Positions 26,547 through 36,063 of a DNA stretch of 64,000 bases are shown piece after piece; positions within the stretch are counted from its first letter, which is position 1; each line of letters opens with the position of its first letter. The notes below the pieces were generated by a model. That model was given only the letters and a program-made list of their open reading frames with translations, was not told the DNA's origin and did not search any database. The stretch is taken from assembly GCF_001509555.1 (NCBI RefSeq), contig NZ_LMAS01000003.1, positions 639,175 through 703,174 of the forward strand, in the 5' to 3' direction. Made by a program: the position numbers and the translations under genes. This DNA comes from Bacillus sp. FJAT-29937. Lineage in GTDB: Bacteria; Bacillota; Bacilli; Bacillales; Cytobacillaceae.

Positions 26547-27377
26547 ATGAAAAAGAACTTTTTGTTTACTAAAGTAATTCTTATTGTCTCACTTTGTATG
26601 ATTGTAGTCCCTATGAGCGGGAACGAGCAGAAGGCAACAGCTTTTACGAATCAGGTCATTCAGCAAGGAGCTGTTGGAGATGATGTAATTGAATTACAGT
26701 CAAGACTGCAATACTTAGGATTTTACAACGGGAAGATCGATGGGGTATTTGGCTGGGGAACGTATTGGGCTTTAAGAAATTTTCAATATGAATTTGGACT
26801 TGAAATTGATGGGATGGCAGGAGCTGATACGAAAAACAAGCTCGTCAAGGCATCTAAATATAATCAGCAATTTGTAAAAGAGCAAATTTCCAAAGGGAAT
26901 AAATTTACTCATTACGGGGGAGTAAATCTCGAATCGCAAAAAAATCCAGCAAAAACTACGCCTGCTCCTGCAAAGAATCAAACAGCGCAAAAGCCAACAG
27001 CAGCGAATATGCCTAACGGTTTTTCGCAAAATGATATTCAATTAATGGCAAATGCTGTTTATGGTGAAGCAAGAGGTGAGCCATATACAGGACAGGTGGC
27101 GGTAGCGGCTGTTATTTTGAACCGTGTTAACAGTGCTTCATTCCCGAATACCGTATCAGGCGTTATTTTTGAACCTGGAGCATTTACTGCTGTGGCAGAT
27201 GGGCAGATTTGGCTTACTCCCAATGACAGGGCAAAAGAAGCGGTTATTGATGCTATTAATGGCTGGGATCCGACAGGACATGCCCTTTATTATTTTAATC
27301 CTGATACGGCAACGAGTGCATGGATTTGGACACGCCCGCAAATTAAGCGGATTGGAAAACATATTTTTTGCAAATAA
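26547..27377 (+). CDS. sleB: Spore cortex-lytic enzyme SleB
   Basis: A 276-residue secreted enzyme with a signal peptide (about 1-32, FTKVILIVSLCMIVVP), a peptidoglycan-binding domain (VGDDVIELQSRLQYLGFYNG, about 45-100), a Pro/Ala/Lys linker and a C-terminal Hydrolase_2 catalytic domain (IQLMANAVYGEARGEPYTGQ, ending KRIGKHIFC) whose Glu in YGEARGE is the predicted catalytic acid. It is a lytic transglycosylase acting on muramic-delta-lactam during germination. The ATG follows GGAGGTACGATTC. It forms an operon with ypeB, needed for its assembly in the spore. Confidence 0.95.
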   Translation: MKKNFLFTKVILIVSLCMIVVPMSGNEQKATAFTNQVIQQGAVGDDVIELQSRLQYLGFYNGKIDGVFGWGTYWALRNFQYEFGLEIDGMAGADTKNKLVKASKYNQQFVKEQISKGNKFTHYGGVNLESQKNPAKTTPAPAKNQTAQKPTAANMPNGFSQNDIQLMANAVYGEARGEPYTGQVAVAAVILNRVNSASFPNTVSGVIFEPGAFTAVADGQIWLTPNDRAKEAVIDAINGWDPTGHALYYFNPDTATSAWIWTRPQIKRIGKHIFCK

Positions 27378-27391
27378 AGAGGTGAGGAATA

Positions 27392-28741
27392 TTGATTAGA
27401 GGAATTTTAATTGGCGTACTTACATTAGGTGTAGCTGGAACGGCATTTTGGGGCTACCAAGAGCATCGTGAAAAAAATGCGATCTTAATTAATGCGGAAA
27501 ATAATTATCAGAATGCCTTTCACAGCCTAACCTATAATATAGACTTGCTGCATGATAAGATTGGGACAACATTAGCTATGAATACACGTAAATCTTTATC
27601 TCCGGCTTTGGCTGATGTTTGGAGGCTTACATCAGAAGCACATTCAAATGTAGGGCAGCTGCCGCTAACGCTATTGCCATTTAATAAGACAGAGGAGTTT
27701 CTTGCTAATATTGGTGATTTTAGTTACAGGACGGCTGTCAGGGATTTAGATAAGGAACCTTTAACTGATAAAGAATATGAGAGCCTTAAAAAATTATATT
27801 CCAATTCTGCCCAAATCCAGAAAGAGTTGCGTAAAGTGCAGCATTTAGTGCTCAAAAATAATCTTCGCTGGATGGATGTAGAGATGGCCATTGCGACCGG
27901 TAAAGAAACAGCAGACAATACGATTATTGACGGATTTAAAACGGTAGAAAAAACGGTAGAGGGATACGGCGAAACCGACCTTGGGCCAACAAACGTCAGT
28001 ATAGAGAAGGAAGATAATAATTTTAAAAACTTAAAAGGCAAGGAGATTTCACAGCAGGATGCCATCAATATCGCAAGAAAATATTCCGGCTTTAATAATG
28101 ATGTTGCCATTAGAGTGACTGAAAATGGGAAAGGTTCAGATTATGGATTTTTCAGTGTATCTATTTTGGATGAAAAAACAAAAAAAGAAGCCAACATGGA
28201 TATCACCAAAAAAGGCGGATATCCGATCTGGTTTATTCTCTCAAGAGATATTACAAAACAAACATTAAGCTTGAATGAGGCAAGCAAACGAGCACTTAAA
28301 TTTCTAAATGATAATGGATATAAGGATTTGGAGCTTTTTGAAAGTGCACAGTATAACCATACGGGAGTTTTTAACTTCGTTTCCAAGCAGGATGATATTA
28401 GAATTTATCCAGACTCCATTAAAATAAAGGTTGCATTAGATAATGGGAATGTTGTTGGATTTTCAGCAGGGAACTATTTGAAAAGCAACCGCATTAGAAA
28501 TCTGCAGAAACCGGCTATTTCCCTAGAAGATGCCCGTTCTGATATAAATCCTCAAGTGAATGTCATGGAAAACAGGCTTGCCGTTATCGAAAATGATTTA
28601 GGGAAAGAGGTTCTCTGTTATGAGTTCCTTGGCACACTCGGCGACGATACGTACAGAATCTTTATTAATGCCGAAAATGGACATGAAGAACTTGTTGAAA
28701 AACTAAAAAATGCAGAACCCATTTATGAAGATGTTCTTTAA
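27392..28741 (+). CDS. ypeB: Germination protein YpeB
   Basis: A 449-residue protein, partner and stabiliser of SleB in the forespore inner membrane. One N-terminal membrane helix (about 2-18) precedes a coiled N-terminal half and PepSY-type repeats in the C-terminal half (ISQQDAINIARKYSGFN, ISLEDARSDINPQVNV), a layout known for YpeB. The start is TTG, after AGAGGTGAGG. It follows sleB by 14 bases, as in B. subtilis. A terminator follows. Confidence 0.93.
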   Translation: MIRGILIGVLTLGVAGTAFWGYQEHREKNAILINAENNYQNAFHSLTYNIDLLHDKIGTTLAMNTRKSLSPALADVWRLTSEAHSNVGQLPLTLLPFNKTEEFLANIGDFSYRTAVRDLDKEPLTDKEYESLKKLYSNSAQIQKELRKVQHLVLKNNLRWMDVEMAIATGKETADNTIIDGFKTVEKTVEGYGETDLGPTNVSIEKEDNNFKNLKGKEISQQDAINIARKYSGFNNDVAIRVTENGKGSDYGFFSVSILDEKTKKEANMDITKKGGYPIWFILSRDITKQTLSLNEASKRALKFLNDNGYKDLELFESAQYNHTGVFNFVSKQDDIRIYPDSIKIKVALDNGNVVGFSAGNYLKSNRIRNLQKPAISLEDARSDINPQVNVMENRLAVIENDLGKEVLCYEFLGTLGDDTYRIFINAENGHEELVEKLKNAEPIYEDVL

Positions 28742-28742
28742 G

Positions 28743-28769
28743 GAAAGGCCTAAAGCCTTTCTTTTTTTG
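28743..28769 (+). terminator. Terminator of sleB-ypeB
   Basis: GAAAGGC (28743-28749) and GCCTTTC (28755-28761) pair and a T run follows. Confidence 0.85.
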
Positions 28770-28865
28770 AATTAAAAGTCGATGTACAAACACTAGTATA
28801 CATGTCATAATAAAATGACAAGATTATCCTATTGAAGGAAAATGGATAGAGAAAGTGTGGTCAGC

Positions 28866-29525
28866 ATGATAAAAATTGGTGATGTACTTTTTTTGGAACC
28901 AAGGCATTCGCTGAGTGCTGAAAAGTACAAATGTAAGATTTTAGAAAAAGGGGACAATTCGGTTTATATTGATTATCCGACAAATATGAATACGAATAGA
29001 ACCGTTTTTCTTATAGATGGTACACAATTAAAAGGAACGTTTATCTCAGGGGATGGGTCTGTTTTTCTATTTGAATGTGAGGTACTTAGAAAAGTCAAAG
29101 GGAATATTCCAATGATTATATTATCCTATCCAGGAGTTGAACATCTAGTCAAGATACAACGCCGGCAATTTGTCCGTATTGAGACTGGAGTAGATGTTGC
29201 TGTTCATCCGATCAAAGGGGAATTTGCTCCTTTTGTAACAGTAACAGATGATATAAGTGCTGGAGGGGCAGCGATCATAAATGACAAAAAAAGACCTTTG
29301 TCACAAAATATGATAATCGAGAGTTGGTTTGTTCTTCCGATGCAAAATGGGGAGACCCATTATTTAAAACTAAGAAGTAAAATTGTCAGGATCGTTGCCG
29401 TCAATGACTGGAAATCGCTTATCTCTCTTCAATTTATTGATATTTCACCGACTGATAGGCAAGTATTGCTTCGCTTTTGTTTTGACCGGCAGCTTGCTTA
29501 TAAGAAAAAAGGGGTAGAAGTGTAA
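28866..29525 (+). CDS. motI: c-di-GMP-binding PilZ protein MotI (YpfA/DgrA)
   Basis: A 219-residue protein with an N-terminal YcgR-like domain (MIKIGDVLFLEP to about 90) and a PilZ domain (about 95-215). The c-di-GMP binding residues are in VKIQRRQFVRIETG (RxxxR) and DDISAGGAAI (DxSxxG). In B. subtilis YpfA/MotI disengages the flagellar motor when c-di-GMP is high. The ATG at 28866 matches the family start; an ATG eight codons upstream has GAAGGA too close to it. Same order as in B. subtilis. Confidence 0.9.
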   Translation: MIKIGDVLFLEPRHSLSAEKYKCKILEKGDNSVYIDYPTNMNTNRTVFLIDGTQLKGTFISGDGSVFLFECEVLRKVKGNIPMIILSYPGVEHLVKIQRRQFVRIETGVDVAVHPIKGEFAPFVTVTDDISAGGAAIINDKKRPLSQNMIIESWFVLPMQNGETHYLKLRSKIVRIVAVNDWKSLISLQFIDISPTDRQVLLRFCFDRQLAYKKKGVEV

Positions 29526-29592
29526 AGGATAGGAATAAAAAGTAAAAAATACTCGCATACTTTAAATATATTAGCTATGCGGGGAGAGCGTT

Positions 29593-29772
29593 ATGAAATC
29601 GATTGAAAGAATTCTCATAAAAGTTGTGATTATACAGTTCTTATTCCTTTTCATCACCCAATTGTTTTTTCATAAATTTAATATTTTTCCTGAACTTAAA
29701 CAGCTTACTCAATATGAAGGTGTTACGGACAATAACTTTACGGAATTCCTTGAAACATTCAGGGGGCAATGA
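29593..29772 (+). CDS. ypfB: Small membrane protein YpfB (DUF5359-like)
   Basis: A 59-residue protein (MKSIERILIKVVIIQFLFLF then ITQLFFHKFN, ending EFLETFRGQ) with one membrane helix and a short outer tail. GGGGAGAGCG precedes the ATG. Its place between motI and cmk matches B. subtilis ypfB. Function unknown. A terminator starts at its stop codon. Confidence 0.82.
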   Translation: MKSIERILIKVVIIQFLFLFITQLFFHKFNIFPELKQLTQYEGVTDNNFTEFLETFRGQ

Positions 29773-29798
29773 TAGCAGGTGCTTGCCTGCTATTTTTC
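29772..29798 (+). terminator. Terminator of ypfB
   Basis: ATAGCAGG (29772-29779) and CCTGCTAT (29786-29793) pair, followed by TTTTC and further T. Confidence 0.85.
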
Positions 29799-29927
29799 TT
29801 TTTTATAAATGAGAATCAATATGATTGTAATCATAGTTTAATACGGTTATTTACGCCATCATATGATAAAATAAAATGGATGAGAAACATTACTAAATTG
29901 ACTTTACCTTTTTCGAGTTAGATAACT

Positions 29928-30106
29928 GTCTAGCTTCAGCGCCTAGACCCGACGTACAGGACGTACTAGTGTCGACAATGCGACAGGACGTCGCGTTTTT
30001 GTCGACCTCGAGGTCACAAGCCAATCCTCCCAGAAAGGAAAGAACGCCTTTCCGGGAGGCTTGTCTTGTGCTTGTCGGGGGTGAGCGAGGCGCTTCCGCA
30101 TTTCAA
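29928..30106. repeat. Intergenic palindromic repeat, copy 1 (long form)
   Basis: The element begins CTGTCTAGCTTCAGCGCCTA and ends GAGGCGCTTCCGCATTTC. It shares the core CCTCGAGGTCACAAGCCAAT and the inner hairpin CTCCCAGAAAGG/CCTTTCCGGGAGG with copies 2 and 3. Copy 1 alone carries about 58 additional bases (about 29948-30005) rich in GACGTAC, GTCGAC and GCGAC/GTCGC inverted repeats. The outer arms AGCGCCT and AGGCGCT pair, as do the inner ones. It ends only about 16 bases before cmk. An open frame runs through it into cmk but is not a credible N-terminus. Confidence 0.85.
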
Positions 30107-30121
30107 ATTTCGGGAGGCACT

Positions 30122-30796
30122 ATGAATAAAAAAATCTCTATTGCAATTGATGGACCTGCTGCTGCAGGAAAAAGCACTGTTGCAAAAATTACAGCTGAAA
30201 AACTTTCATATATTTATATCGACACTGGGGCTATGTATAGAGCTTTAACATATAAAGCGATAAATATGAAAATGGATTTAGAAGATGAACACGGTTTGTT
30301 GAATATTTTAAATGAGACAACCATTGAATTATTACCAGGTGAAAATGGTCAATACATATATTTAGATGGAAAAAATGTTTCAAATGAAATTAGATCTGCA
30401 GAGGTAACCAATTCCGTTTCGGTTGTTGCAAAACATAAACTCGTTAGGGAAGAAATGGTCGCCAGACAAAAAAGCTTTGGTGAAAACGGCGGTGTCGTCA
30501 TGGATGGCAGGGACATTGGGACACATGTCCTGCCGAATGCAGAAGTAAAGATTTTCCTATTAGCATCTGTTGATGAACGTGCGATTCGCAGACATACTGA
30601 AAATATCCAGAAGGGCTTTCCATCTGATTTAGAGAAATTAAAAGAAGAAATTGCTACAAGAGATAAATTAGATTCAGAACGGGCAGTGGCGCCATTGAAA
30701 AAAGCAGCAGATGCAATCGAAATTGACACAACTTCCTTATCAATTGACCAAGTTGTTGAAAGAATCATGTTGCTTGCCTATGAAAGGATCGGATGA
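30122..30796 (+). CDS. cmk: Cytidylate kinase
   Basis: A 224-residue kinase that phosphorylates CMP and dCMP. P-loop [12 protein letters not shown] lies at about 10-21; [15 protein letters not shown] is the (d)CMP-binding motif; [20 protein letters not shown] and [28 protein letters not shown] lid residues follow. The ATG at 30122 follows CGGGAGGCAC. A frame open for another 51 codons upstream reads through repeat DNA and lacks family similarity. It overlaps plsC by four bases (ATGA). Confidence 0.95.
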   Translation: MNKKISIAIDGPAAAGKSTVAKITAEKLSYIYIDTGAMYRALTYKAINMKMDLEDEHGLLNILNETTIELLPGENGQYIYLDGKNVSNEIRSAEVTNSVSVVAKHKLVREEMVARQKSFGENGGVVMDGRDIGTHVLPNAEVKIFLLASVDERAIRRHTENIQKGFPSDLEKLKEEIATRDKLDSERAVAPLKKAADAIEIDTTSLSIDQVVERIMLLAYERIG

Positions 30797-31380
30797 TTGT
30801 GAATTTATACTCTTTTGCTAAATCAGTTGTTTATGGAATATTAAAGCCAATATACCGCTTTGAAGTGAGTGGAACAGAGCATTTCCCTAAAGAAGGCGGT
30901 GTTCTGCTCTGTTCCAATCATATTCATAATTTTGATCCGCCTGTAGTTGGTATCAATGCACCTAGGGCAGTCCACTTTATGGCAAAGGAAGAATTGTTCC
31001 GAGTGCCTATTTTAGGGAAGCTTCTTCCTGATTTAAATGCCTTTCCAGTTAAGAGGGGGATGAGTGATCGGGAAGCACTTAGAAAAGGGCTTGCGATTTT
31101 GAAAGAAGGCAAAGTTTTGGGCCTATTTCCTGAAGGAACAAGAAGTCAAACAGGAGAGTTGGGTCAAGGGCTTGCAGGAGCAGGTTTTTTTGCACTTCGT
31201 ACCGATGCTGCTATTGTTCCGTGTGCGATTATAGGACCATATAAGTCTTTTAAAAGATTGAAAGTCGTTTACGGAAAGCCGATAGACATGGCTCCTTTAC
31301 GTGAAAGGAAAGCTTCCGCTGAAGAGACGACTGAATTAATAATGGGTGAAATTCGCAAGCTGATAATGGAGAACAGATAA
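30793..31380 (+). CDS. plsC: 1-acyl-sn-glycerol-3-phosphate acyltransferase PlsC
   Basis: A 195-residue membrane-associated acyltransferase that makes phosphatidic acid from lysophosphatidic acid. The HX4D catalytic motif is His43/Asp48 in [10 protein letters not shown], the substrate-binding motif is [10 protein letters not shown], and [11 protein letters not shown] is the conserved fourth block. It is coupled to cmk and precedes ypfD, a cmk-plsC-ypfD order found in many Bacillaceae, whereas B. subtilis lacks plsC here. Confidence 0.92.
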   Translation: MIVNLYSFAKSVVYGILKPIYRFEVSGTEHFPKEGGVLLCSNHIHNFDPPVVGINAPRAVHFMAKEELFRVPILGKLLPDLNAFPVKRGMSDREALRKGLAILKEGKVLGLFPEGTRSQTGELGQGLAGAGFFALRTDAAIVPCAIIGPYKSFKRLKVVYGKPIDMAPLRERKASAEETTELIMGEIRKLIMENR

Positions 31381-31382
31381 AC

Positions 31383-31481
31383 CTTCTTACTTGACAAAAG
31401 ATGTTGTTTGTAAGAAGTTAGTAAAAAGGCGAATTTTATTAATAGTAATAATTAGATATTGCGAAGGCGCTTCCGCCTTTC
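31383..31481 (+). promoter_or_regulatory. Leader of ypfD with two inverted repeats
   Basis: CTTCTTAC (31383-31390) and GTAAGAAG (31410-31417) form an inverted repeat around a perfect TTGACA (31391-31396); no convincing -10 follows at normal spacing. A second hairpin GAAGGCG/CGCCTTTC at about 31461-31480 lies just before the ribosome site and resembles the end of the palindromic repeats (AGGCGCTTCCGCTTTTC). Confidence 0.45.
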
Positions 31482-31499
31482 AAATAAGGAGGAATACAT

Positions 31500-32636
31500 A
31501 TGTCAGAAGAGATGAATCAAGTTGAAGTGAGAAATTTCGAAATTGGCGATAAGGTTTCCGGCCAAGTTACAAAGGTTGAAGAGAAGCAAGTAATTGTAAA
31601 CATCAATGACAGCAAGCTTGATGGAATTATCCCTATTAGTGAATTATCAAGTCTTCATGTAGAGATAGCAAGCGATGCTGTTTCAGAAGGAGATCAGCTG
31701 GAGCTTGAAGTTTTAAAGGTAGAAGAGGATGCATTAATTCTATCAAAACGTAAAGTAGATGCTGAAAAGTCATGGGCTAATCTTGAAGAAAAATTTAATA
31801 ACGGTGAAATTTTCGAAGCTGAAATTAAAGACGTTGTTAAAGGCGGTTTAGTCGTTGATCTTGGTGTCAGAGGATTTATCCCTGCTTCATTAGTTGAAGA
31901 TTTCTTTGTTGAGGATTTCTCAGACTACAAAGGAAAAACAATGACATTCAAAATTGTAGAGCTTGAAAAAGATAAAAATCGATTAATTCTATCTCACCGT
32001 GCTGTTGTCGAGGAAGAAAAGGGTAAGCAGAAAAATCAAATCCTTGATTCTCTTGAACCAGGACGTGAATTAGAAGGAACAGTTCAAAGAATTACCGACT
32101 TTGGCGCTTTTGTTGATATTGGCGGCATTGACGGACTTGTTCATATATCCCAGCTTTCACACGAGCATGTTAGCAATCCTTCAGAAGTAGTAGCAGAAGG
32201 TCAAAAAGTTCAAGTTAAGATTTTAAGTGTTGATCGTGCAAGCGGACGCATTTCTTTATCCATTAAAGAAACTCAGCCAGGACCTTGGGTGAATATCGCT
32301 GAAAAAGCTCCAAAGGGAAGTGTACTTGACGGAGTAGTGAAAAGACTTGTTTCATACGGGGCGTTTGTGGAACTTTTCCCTGGTGTAGAAGGACTCGTTC
32401 ATATTTCCCAAATTTCACATAAACATATTGCCACTCCGCATGAAGTGTTGAAGGAAGGTCAAGAAATTAAAGTGAAAGTTTTAGACGCAAATGAACAAGA
32501 TCAGCGTTTATCTCTTAGCATTAAAGAGCTGCAAGAAAAAGAACCAGAATATGTAACTGATTATGAACTTCCAGAAGAATCAAAAGGATTTCAGCTAGGT
32601 GAAATGATTGGAGATCAATTAAAGAATTTAAAATGA
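31500..32636 (+). CDS. ypfD: Ribosomal protein S1 homologue YpfD
   Basis: A 378-residue RNA-binding protein with four S1 domains (about 12-80, 98-168, 185-255, 270-340), visible as repeated GKVSG/EGTVQRITDFGAFVDIGG/GVVKRLVSYGAFVEL patterns ending in LSLSIKE. It is the short S1 form found in Firmicutes, and in B. subtilis it is not essential. AAGGAGG lies before the ATG. It follows plsC by 119 bases. Confidence 0.93.
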   Translation: MSEEMNQVEVRNFEIGDKVSGQVTKVEEKQVIVNINDSKLDGIIPISELSSLHVEIASDAVSEGDQLELEVLKVEEDALILSKRKVDAEKSWANLEEKFNNGEIFEAEIKDVVKGGLVVDLGVRGFIPASLVEDFFVEDFSDYKGKTMTFKIVELEKDKNRLILSHRAVVEEEKGKQKNQILDSLEPGRELEGTVQRITDFGAFVDIGGIDGLVHISQLSHEHVSNPSEVVAEGQKVQVKILSVDRASGRISLSIKETQPGPWVNIAEKAPKGSVLDGVVKRLVSYGAFVELFPGVEGLVHISQISHKHIATPHEVLKEGQEIKVKVLDANEQDQRLSLSIKELQEKEPEYVTDYELPEESKGFQLGEMIGDQLKNLK

Positions 32637-32648
32637 TAATGGTGATAA

Positions 32649-33713
32649 ATGGTGTCTAGGGCAAAACGGAAATGGGATCATATTCAATTAGCTTTGACTA
32701 CAGGGCAGAAAAGGCTATCAGGTTTTGAGGATATTACCTTTATTCACCAAAGTATGCCTCATACTTCATTAGAACAGGCAAATTTAAATGTAAAAATTGG
32801 CGAACTTTCTTTAAGTTCGCCAATTTTCATAAATGGGATGACAGGCGGCGGGGGTGAGCCGACATTCCAAATTAATCGTGAACTGGCAATGGCTGCAAAA
32901 TCTTTGGGAATGGCAATGGCCGTCGGTTCGCAAATGTCTGCTCTTAAGGATCCTTCAGAAAGAAAATCTTATGAAGTCGTTCGAAAGGAAAATCCAGAAG
33001 GCATTATTTTTGGAAATCTTGGCAGTGAAGCAACAGTCGACCAAGCTAAAGCTGCCATTGACATGATTAATGCTGATGCATTGCAAATTCATTTAAATGT
33101 AGTTCAGGAGCTAACAATGCCTGAAGGGGACCGGGACTTCAGATCAGCCCTTCACCGTATAGAAGCAATTGTAAAGGCCGCTAATATACCCATCATCGTT
33201 AAAGAAGTTGGCTTTGGAATGAGTAGAGAAACGGTTCAAATGCTGCGTTCTATCGGAGTTTCGGCAGTCGATGTTGGAGGATTTGGCGGCACAAATTTCG
33301 CTAGAATCGAAAATGAACGGCGAAATAGAGAGTTATCCATTTTTAATGAATGGGGTATACCCACTGCCGTTTCCATTATTGAAGCGAAAGAAAACTCAAA
33401 AGATATATCTATTATCGGTTCTGGGGGAGTACAGACAAGTCTTGATATTGCAAAAGCAATAGCCCTTGGAGCTGAAGCTGTAGGAATGGCTGGCTTTGTT
33501 CTTAGTATCTTGATGAATAATGGCATAGAAGCATTAATAGAAGAGCTTGAAACTATACAGGATGAGATTAAGGTGATCATGACTGCATTAGGTGCAAGCA
33601 ATGTAACAGAACTGCAGCAAGCCCCATTAATCATTTCAGGAAAAACCCATCATTGGTTAAATGAAAGAAACATTGATACAAAAAAATATAGCCAGCGAAT
33701 AATCTCTAAATAA
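32649..33713 (+). CDS. fni: Type 2 isopentenyl-diphosphate isomerase (FMN-dependent)
   Basis: A 354-residue TIM-barrel enzyme interconverting isopentenyl and dimethylallyl diphosphate, with FMN and NADPH. Motifs: [10 protein letters not shown] at the start, [40 protein letters not shown] and [21 protein letters not shown]. subtilis Fni (YpgA) sits at this position. It feeds the hepS/hepT polyprenyl pathway encoded at 42-44.6 kb. The GGTGAT ribosome site is close to the ATG; GTG at 32652 is a possible alternative. Confidence 0.94.
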   Translation: MVSRAKRKWDHIQLALTTGQKRLSGFEDITFIHQSMPHTSLEQANLNVKIGELSLSSPIFINGMTGGGGEPTFQINRELAMAAKSLGMAMAVGSQMSALKDPSERKSYEVVRKENPEGIIFGNLGSEATVDQAKAAIDMINADALQIHLNVVQELTMPEGDRDFRSALHRIEAIVKAANIPIIVKEVGFGMSRETVQMLRSIGVSAVDVGGFGGTNFARIENERRNRELSIFNEWGIPTAVSIIEAKENSKDISIIGSGGVQTSLDIAKAIALGAEAVGMAGFVLSILMNNGIEALIEELETIQDEIKVIMTALGASNVTELQQAPLIISGKTHHWLNERNIDTKKYSQRIISK

Positions 33714-33715
33714 TA

Positions 33716-33755
33716 AAAAGCTCTTGCGATGTAAAAATCAGCAAGAGCTTTTTAT
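33716..33755. terminator. Bidirectional terminator between fni and ypzI
   Basis: AAAAGCTCTTGC (33716-33727) and GCAAGAGCTTTTT (33741-33753) pair; A and T runs on the two sides allow use by both strands. Confidence 0.88.
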
Positions 33756-33896
33756 TTATAATTTATTATTATTTAATTCCCTAGCTTCCTCTGGGCTTTG
33801 CAATTTTGTAGCCCCATCATAGTGGAGTGCTTGGTCCCTGTCCGATTCAACTCTTCTGCTCTTCTTCAGTTTCTTTTCTTGTCGGTCTCTTCCCAT
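33756..33896 (-). CDS. ypzI: YpzI family small protein
   Basis: A 46-residue basic protein, MGRDRQEKKLKKSRRVESD at the start, then RDQALHYDGATKLQSPEEAR and a short Asn-rich tail. A strong GGGAGGTG ribosome site lies eight bases before the ATG. It matches my memory of the YpzI family, found between fni and yphA in B. subtilis. Function unknown. It is on the reverse strand and uses the fni terminator. Confidence 0.85.
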   Translation of the reverse strand: MGRDRQEKKLKKSRRVESDRDQALHYDGATKLQSPEEARELNNNKL

Positions 33897-34021
33897 TATT
33901 AAACACCTCCCTCTCTTTAACATGGACTAGCAAAAGTATTTTATTCAACGAAATATAGATGATAAAAAATGATTAAAGTGCATTTGAAAATGCCATAATG
34001 GTAGTGTTGGGAGGTGTCGAA

Positions 34022-34636
34022 ATGGAAGGATTAACCTTTTATTGGCTGGCATGGTTTTTTTGGGTCATCGCAACCTTTTTTTTGAAAAAGGATAGCTTTA
34101 TTAGGATTTGTTCCTCTTTATGGCTACTTGTACTTATTATTATTTCTCCATATTCTTTTTTCCTATTTAATTATGAGATCACATACGTAAGTATTCTATT
34201 TGCAGGCACCTTATTAGTAATAATCAGCAGATTCAAAAGATTAACAGCTGCCTATGTATTATTAAGCTCATTCATTGTCATGATTGCCTATGTTTGTTTC
34301 CATTTATTCGCATTATTTGACCCTGTATGGCTAATTTTCCCGCGAAAATGGATGCTGGCCTTGTTTATGATAGTATTAGCGATCGTTTTACATTCAAATA
34401 AAATGTATCGGTTAATTACCATTCTATTTGGTTCGATACAGGGCGAATTTCTTTATGCATACATCCTTAATAAATATTCATTTCCACATGTAATTGGTTC
34501 AAATGCTTATTTGGATGGGATTATGCTCTCAGCTGCTCTTCTTGGTGCTTGGTCATGCTTTGAATATCTGACTTCCTTCTATGAAAAACATATTAACCAA
34601 GTAGAAAAGGAAAAAGGAAAGCAAAAATTATCGTAA
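34022..34636 (+). CDS. yphA: Membrane protein YphA
   Basis: A 204-residue polytopic protein with about six hydrophobic segments (starting GLTFYWLAWFFWVIATFFLK) and a basic tail. It matches B. subtilis YphA by start, length and place before der. Function unknown. The ATG follows GGGAGGTGTCGA; an upstream in-frame ATG at 33998 lacks such a site. Confidence 0.85.
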   Translation: MEGLTFYWLAWFFWVIATFFLKKDSFIRICSSLWLLVLIIISPYSFFLFNYEITYVSILFAGTLLVIISRFKRLTAAYVLLSSFIVMIAYVCFHLFALFDPVWLIFPRKWMLALFMIVLAIVLHSNKMYRLITILFGSIQGEFLYAYILNKYSFPHVIGSNAYLDGIMLSAALLGAWSCFEYLTSFYEKHINQVEKEKGKQKLS

Positions 34637-34749
34637 GGGTGAGATCAAGTTTTTAATTGCTAGTCAGGCACTGCTTTGATAAACTTATAAAGTTCGACCC
34701 TTCTCTGTACAGGAAAGGGTTTATTTAATAGGAAGAAAGGGTGATGTTC

Positions 34750-36060
34750 ATGGCAAAGCCAGTGATTGCGATTGTCGGACGTCCAAACGTTGGAAAATCC
34801 ACGATATTTAACAGAATTGTTGGAGAGCGTATATCTATTGTCGAAGATATTCCCGGAGTTACTAGGGATCGTATATACAGTTCAGCGGAATGGTTAAACC
34901 ACGATTTTAATATAATTGACACAGGCGGTATTGATATTGGAGATGAGCCTTTTCTTGAGCAAATTCGCCAGCAGGCTGAAATTGCGATTGATGAGGCTGA
35001 CGTCATCATTTTCTTAGCGAATGGCAGAGAAGGGGTTACCGCCGCGGATGAAGAAGTGGCAAAAATCCTTTATAAGGCAAAAAAGCCGGTCGTATTAGGC
35101 GTCAATAAAATTGATAATCCGGAAATGCGAGAGCAAATTTATGATTTCTATGCTCTTGGATTTGGGGAACCTTTTCCTATCTCCGGTTCACATGGATTGG
35201 GATTAGGAGATTTACTTGATGAGGCAGCGAAGCATTTTCCGAAATCTGGCCAAACAGACTATGATGATGATGTAATCAAATTCTCATTAATTGGCCGTCC
35301 TAATGTTGGGAAATCCTCACTTGTAAATGCTATTTTAGGTGAAGATCGAGTCATTGTCAGTAATATTGCCGGAACTACGAGAGATGCAATCGATTCACAG
35401 CTAACTTATAATGGAGACAAGTATGTCATCATTGACACAGCTGGAATGCGCAAAAAGGGTAAGGTGTATGAAACAACTGAAAAATATAGTGTTTTGCGTG
35501 CTTTAAGAGCGATTGAACGTTCTGACGTTGTTCTTGTTGTTTTAGACGGGGAAGAAGGAATTATCGAGCAGGATAAACGGATTGCAGGGTATGCACATGA
35601 AGCTGGACGTGCTGTAGTCATTGTCGTTAATAAGTGGGATGCTGTAGAAAAAGATGAGAAAACGATGAAGGAATTTGAACAAAAGATTCGCGAGCATTTC
35701 CTGTTTCTAGATTATGCACCGATCGTATTCCTTTCCGCAAAAACAAAAAAACGGATTCATACTCTTATCCCTATGATCAATACAGCAAGTGACAATCATG
35801 CATTACGTGTTGAAACGAGTGTTCTGAATGATGTCATTATGGATGCGGTTGCCATGAATCCAACACCGACCGATAAAGGAAGACGCTTGAGAATTTATTA
35901 TACAACTCAAGTTGCGATTAAGCCGCCAACCTTTGTTGTTTTTGTCAATGAGCCTGAATTAATGCATTTTTCATATGAGCGCTTCTTAGAAAATAGAATT
36001 CGGGATGCTTTTGGATTCGAAGGAACACCGATCAAGATATTTTCAAGAGAGAGAAAGTAA
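34750..36060 (+). CDS. der: Ribosome-assembly GTPase Der (EngA)
   Basis: A 436-residue protein with two GTPase domains: the first P-loop [12 protein letters not shown] near 9-20, DTGG and NKID; the second P-loop [12 protein letters not shown] near 182-193, DTAGM and NKWD. A KH-like C-terminal domain follows ([20 protein letters not shown]). Der is essential for 50S subunit assembly. The ATG at 34750 fits the AAAGGGTGAT ribosome site and gives exactly the family length. A palindromic element follows the stop. Confidence 0.97.
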   Translation: MAKPVIAIVGRPNVGKSTIFNRIVGERISIVEDIPGVTRDRIYSSAEWLNHDFNIIDTGGIDIGDEPFLEQIRQQAEIAIDEADVIIFLANGREGVTAADEEVAKILYKAKKPVVLGVNKIDNPEMREQIYDFYALGFGEPFPISGSHGLGLGDLLDEAAKHFPKSGQTDYDDDVIKFSLIGRPNVGKSSLVNAILGEDRVIVSNIAGTTRDAIDSQLTYNGDKYVIIDTAGMRKKGKVYETTEKYSVLRALRAIERSDVVLVVLDGEEGIIEQDKRIAGYAHEAGRAVVIVVNKWDAVEKDEKTMKEFEQKIREHFLFLDYAPIVFLSAKTKKRIHTLIPMINTASDNHALRVETSVLNDVIMDAVAMNPTPTDKGRRLRIYYTTQVAIKPPTFVVFVNEPELMHFSYERFLENRIRDAFGFEGTPIKIFSRERK

Positions 36061-36063
36061 TAA

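Noticed and set aside
29820..29833. Palindrome ATGATT-GT-AATCAT upstream of repeat copy 1
   Set aside because: It does not match Fur, PerR, Zur or GlnR sites well enough to assign, and no promoter is evident around it.
29969..30121. Possible 51-residue N-terminal extension of cytidylate kinase
   Set aside because: It is translated palindromic repeat DNA; a good ribosome site and the family start are at 30122.
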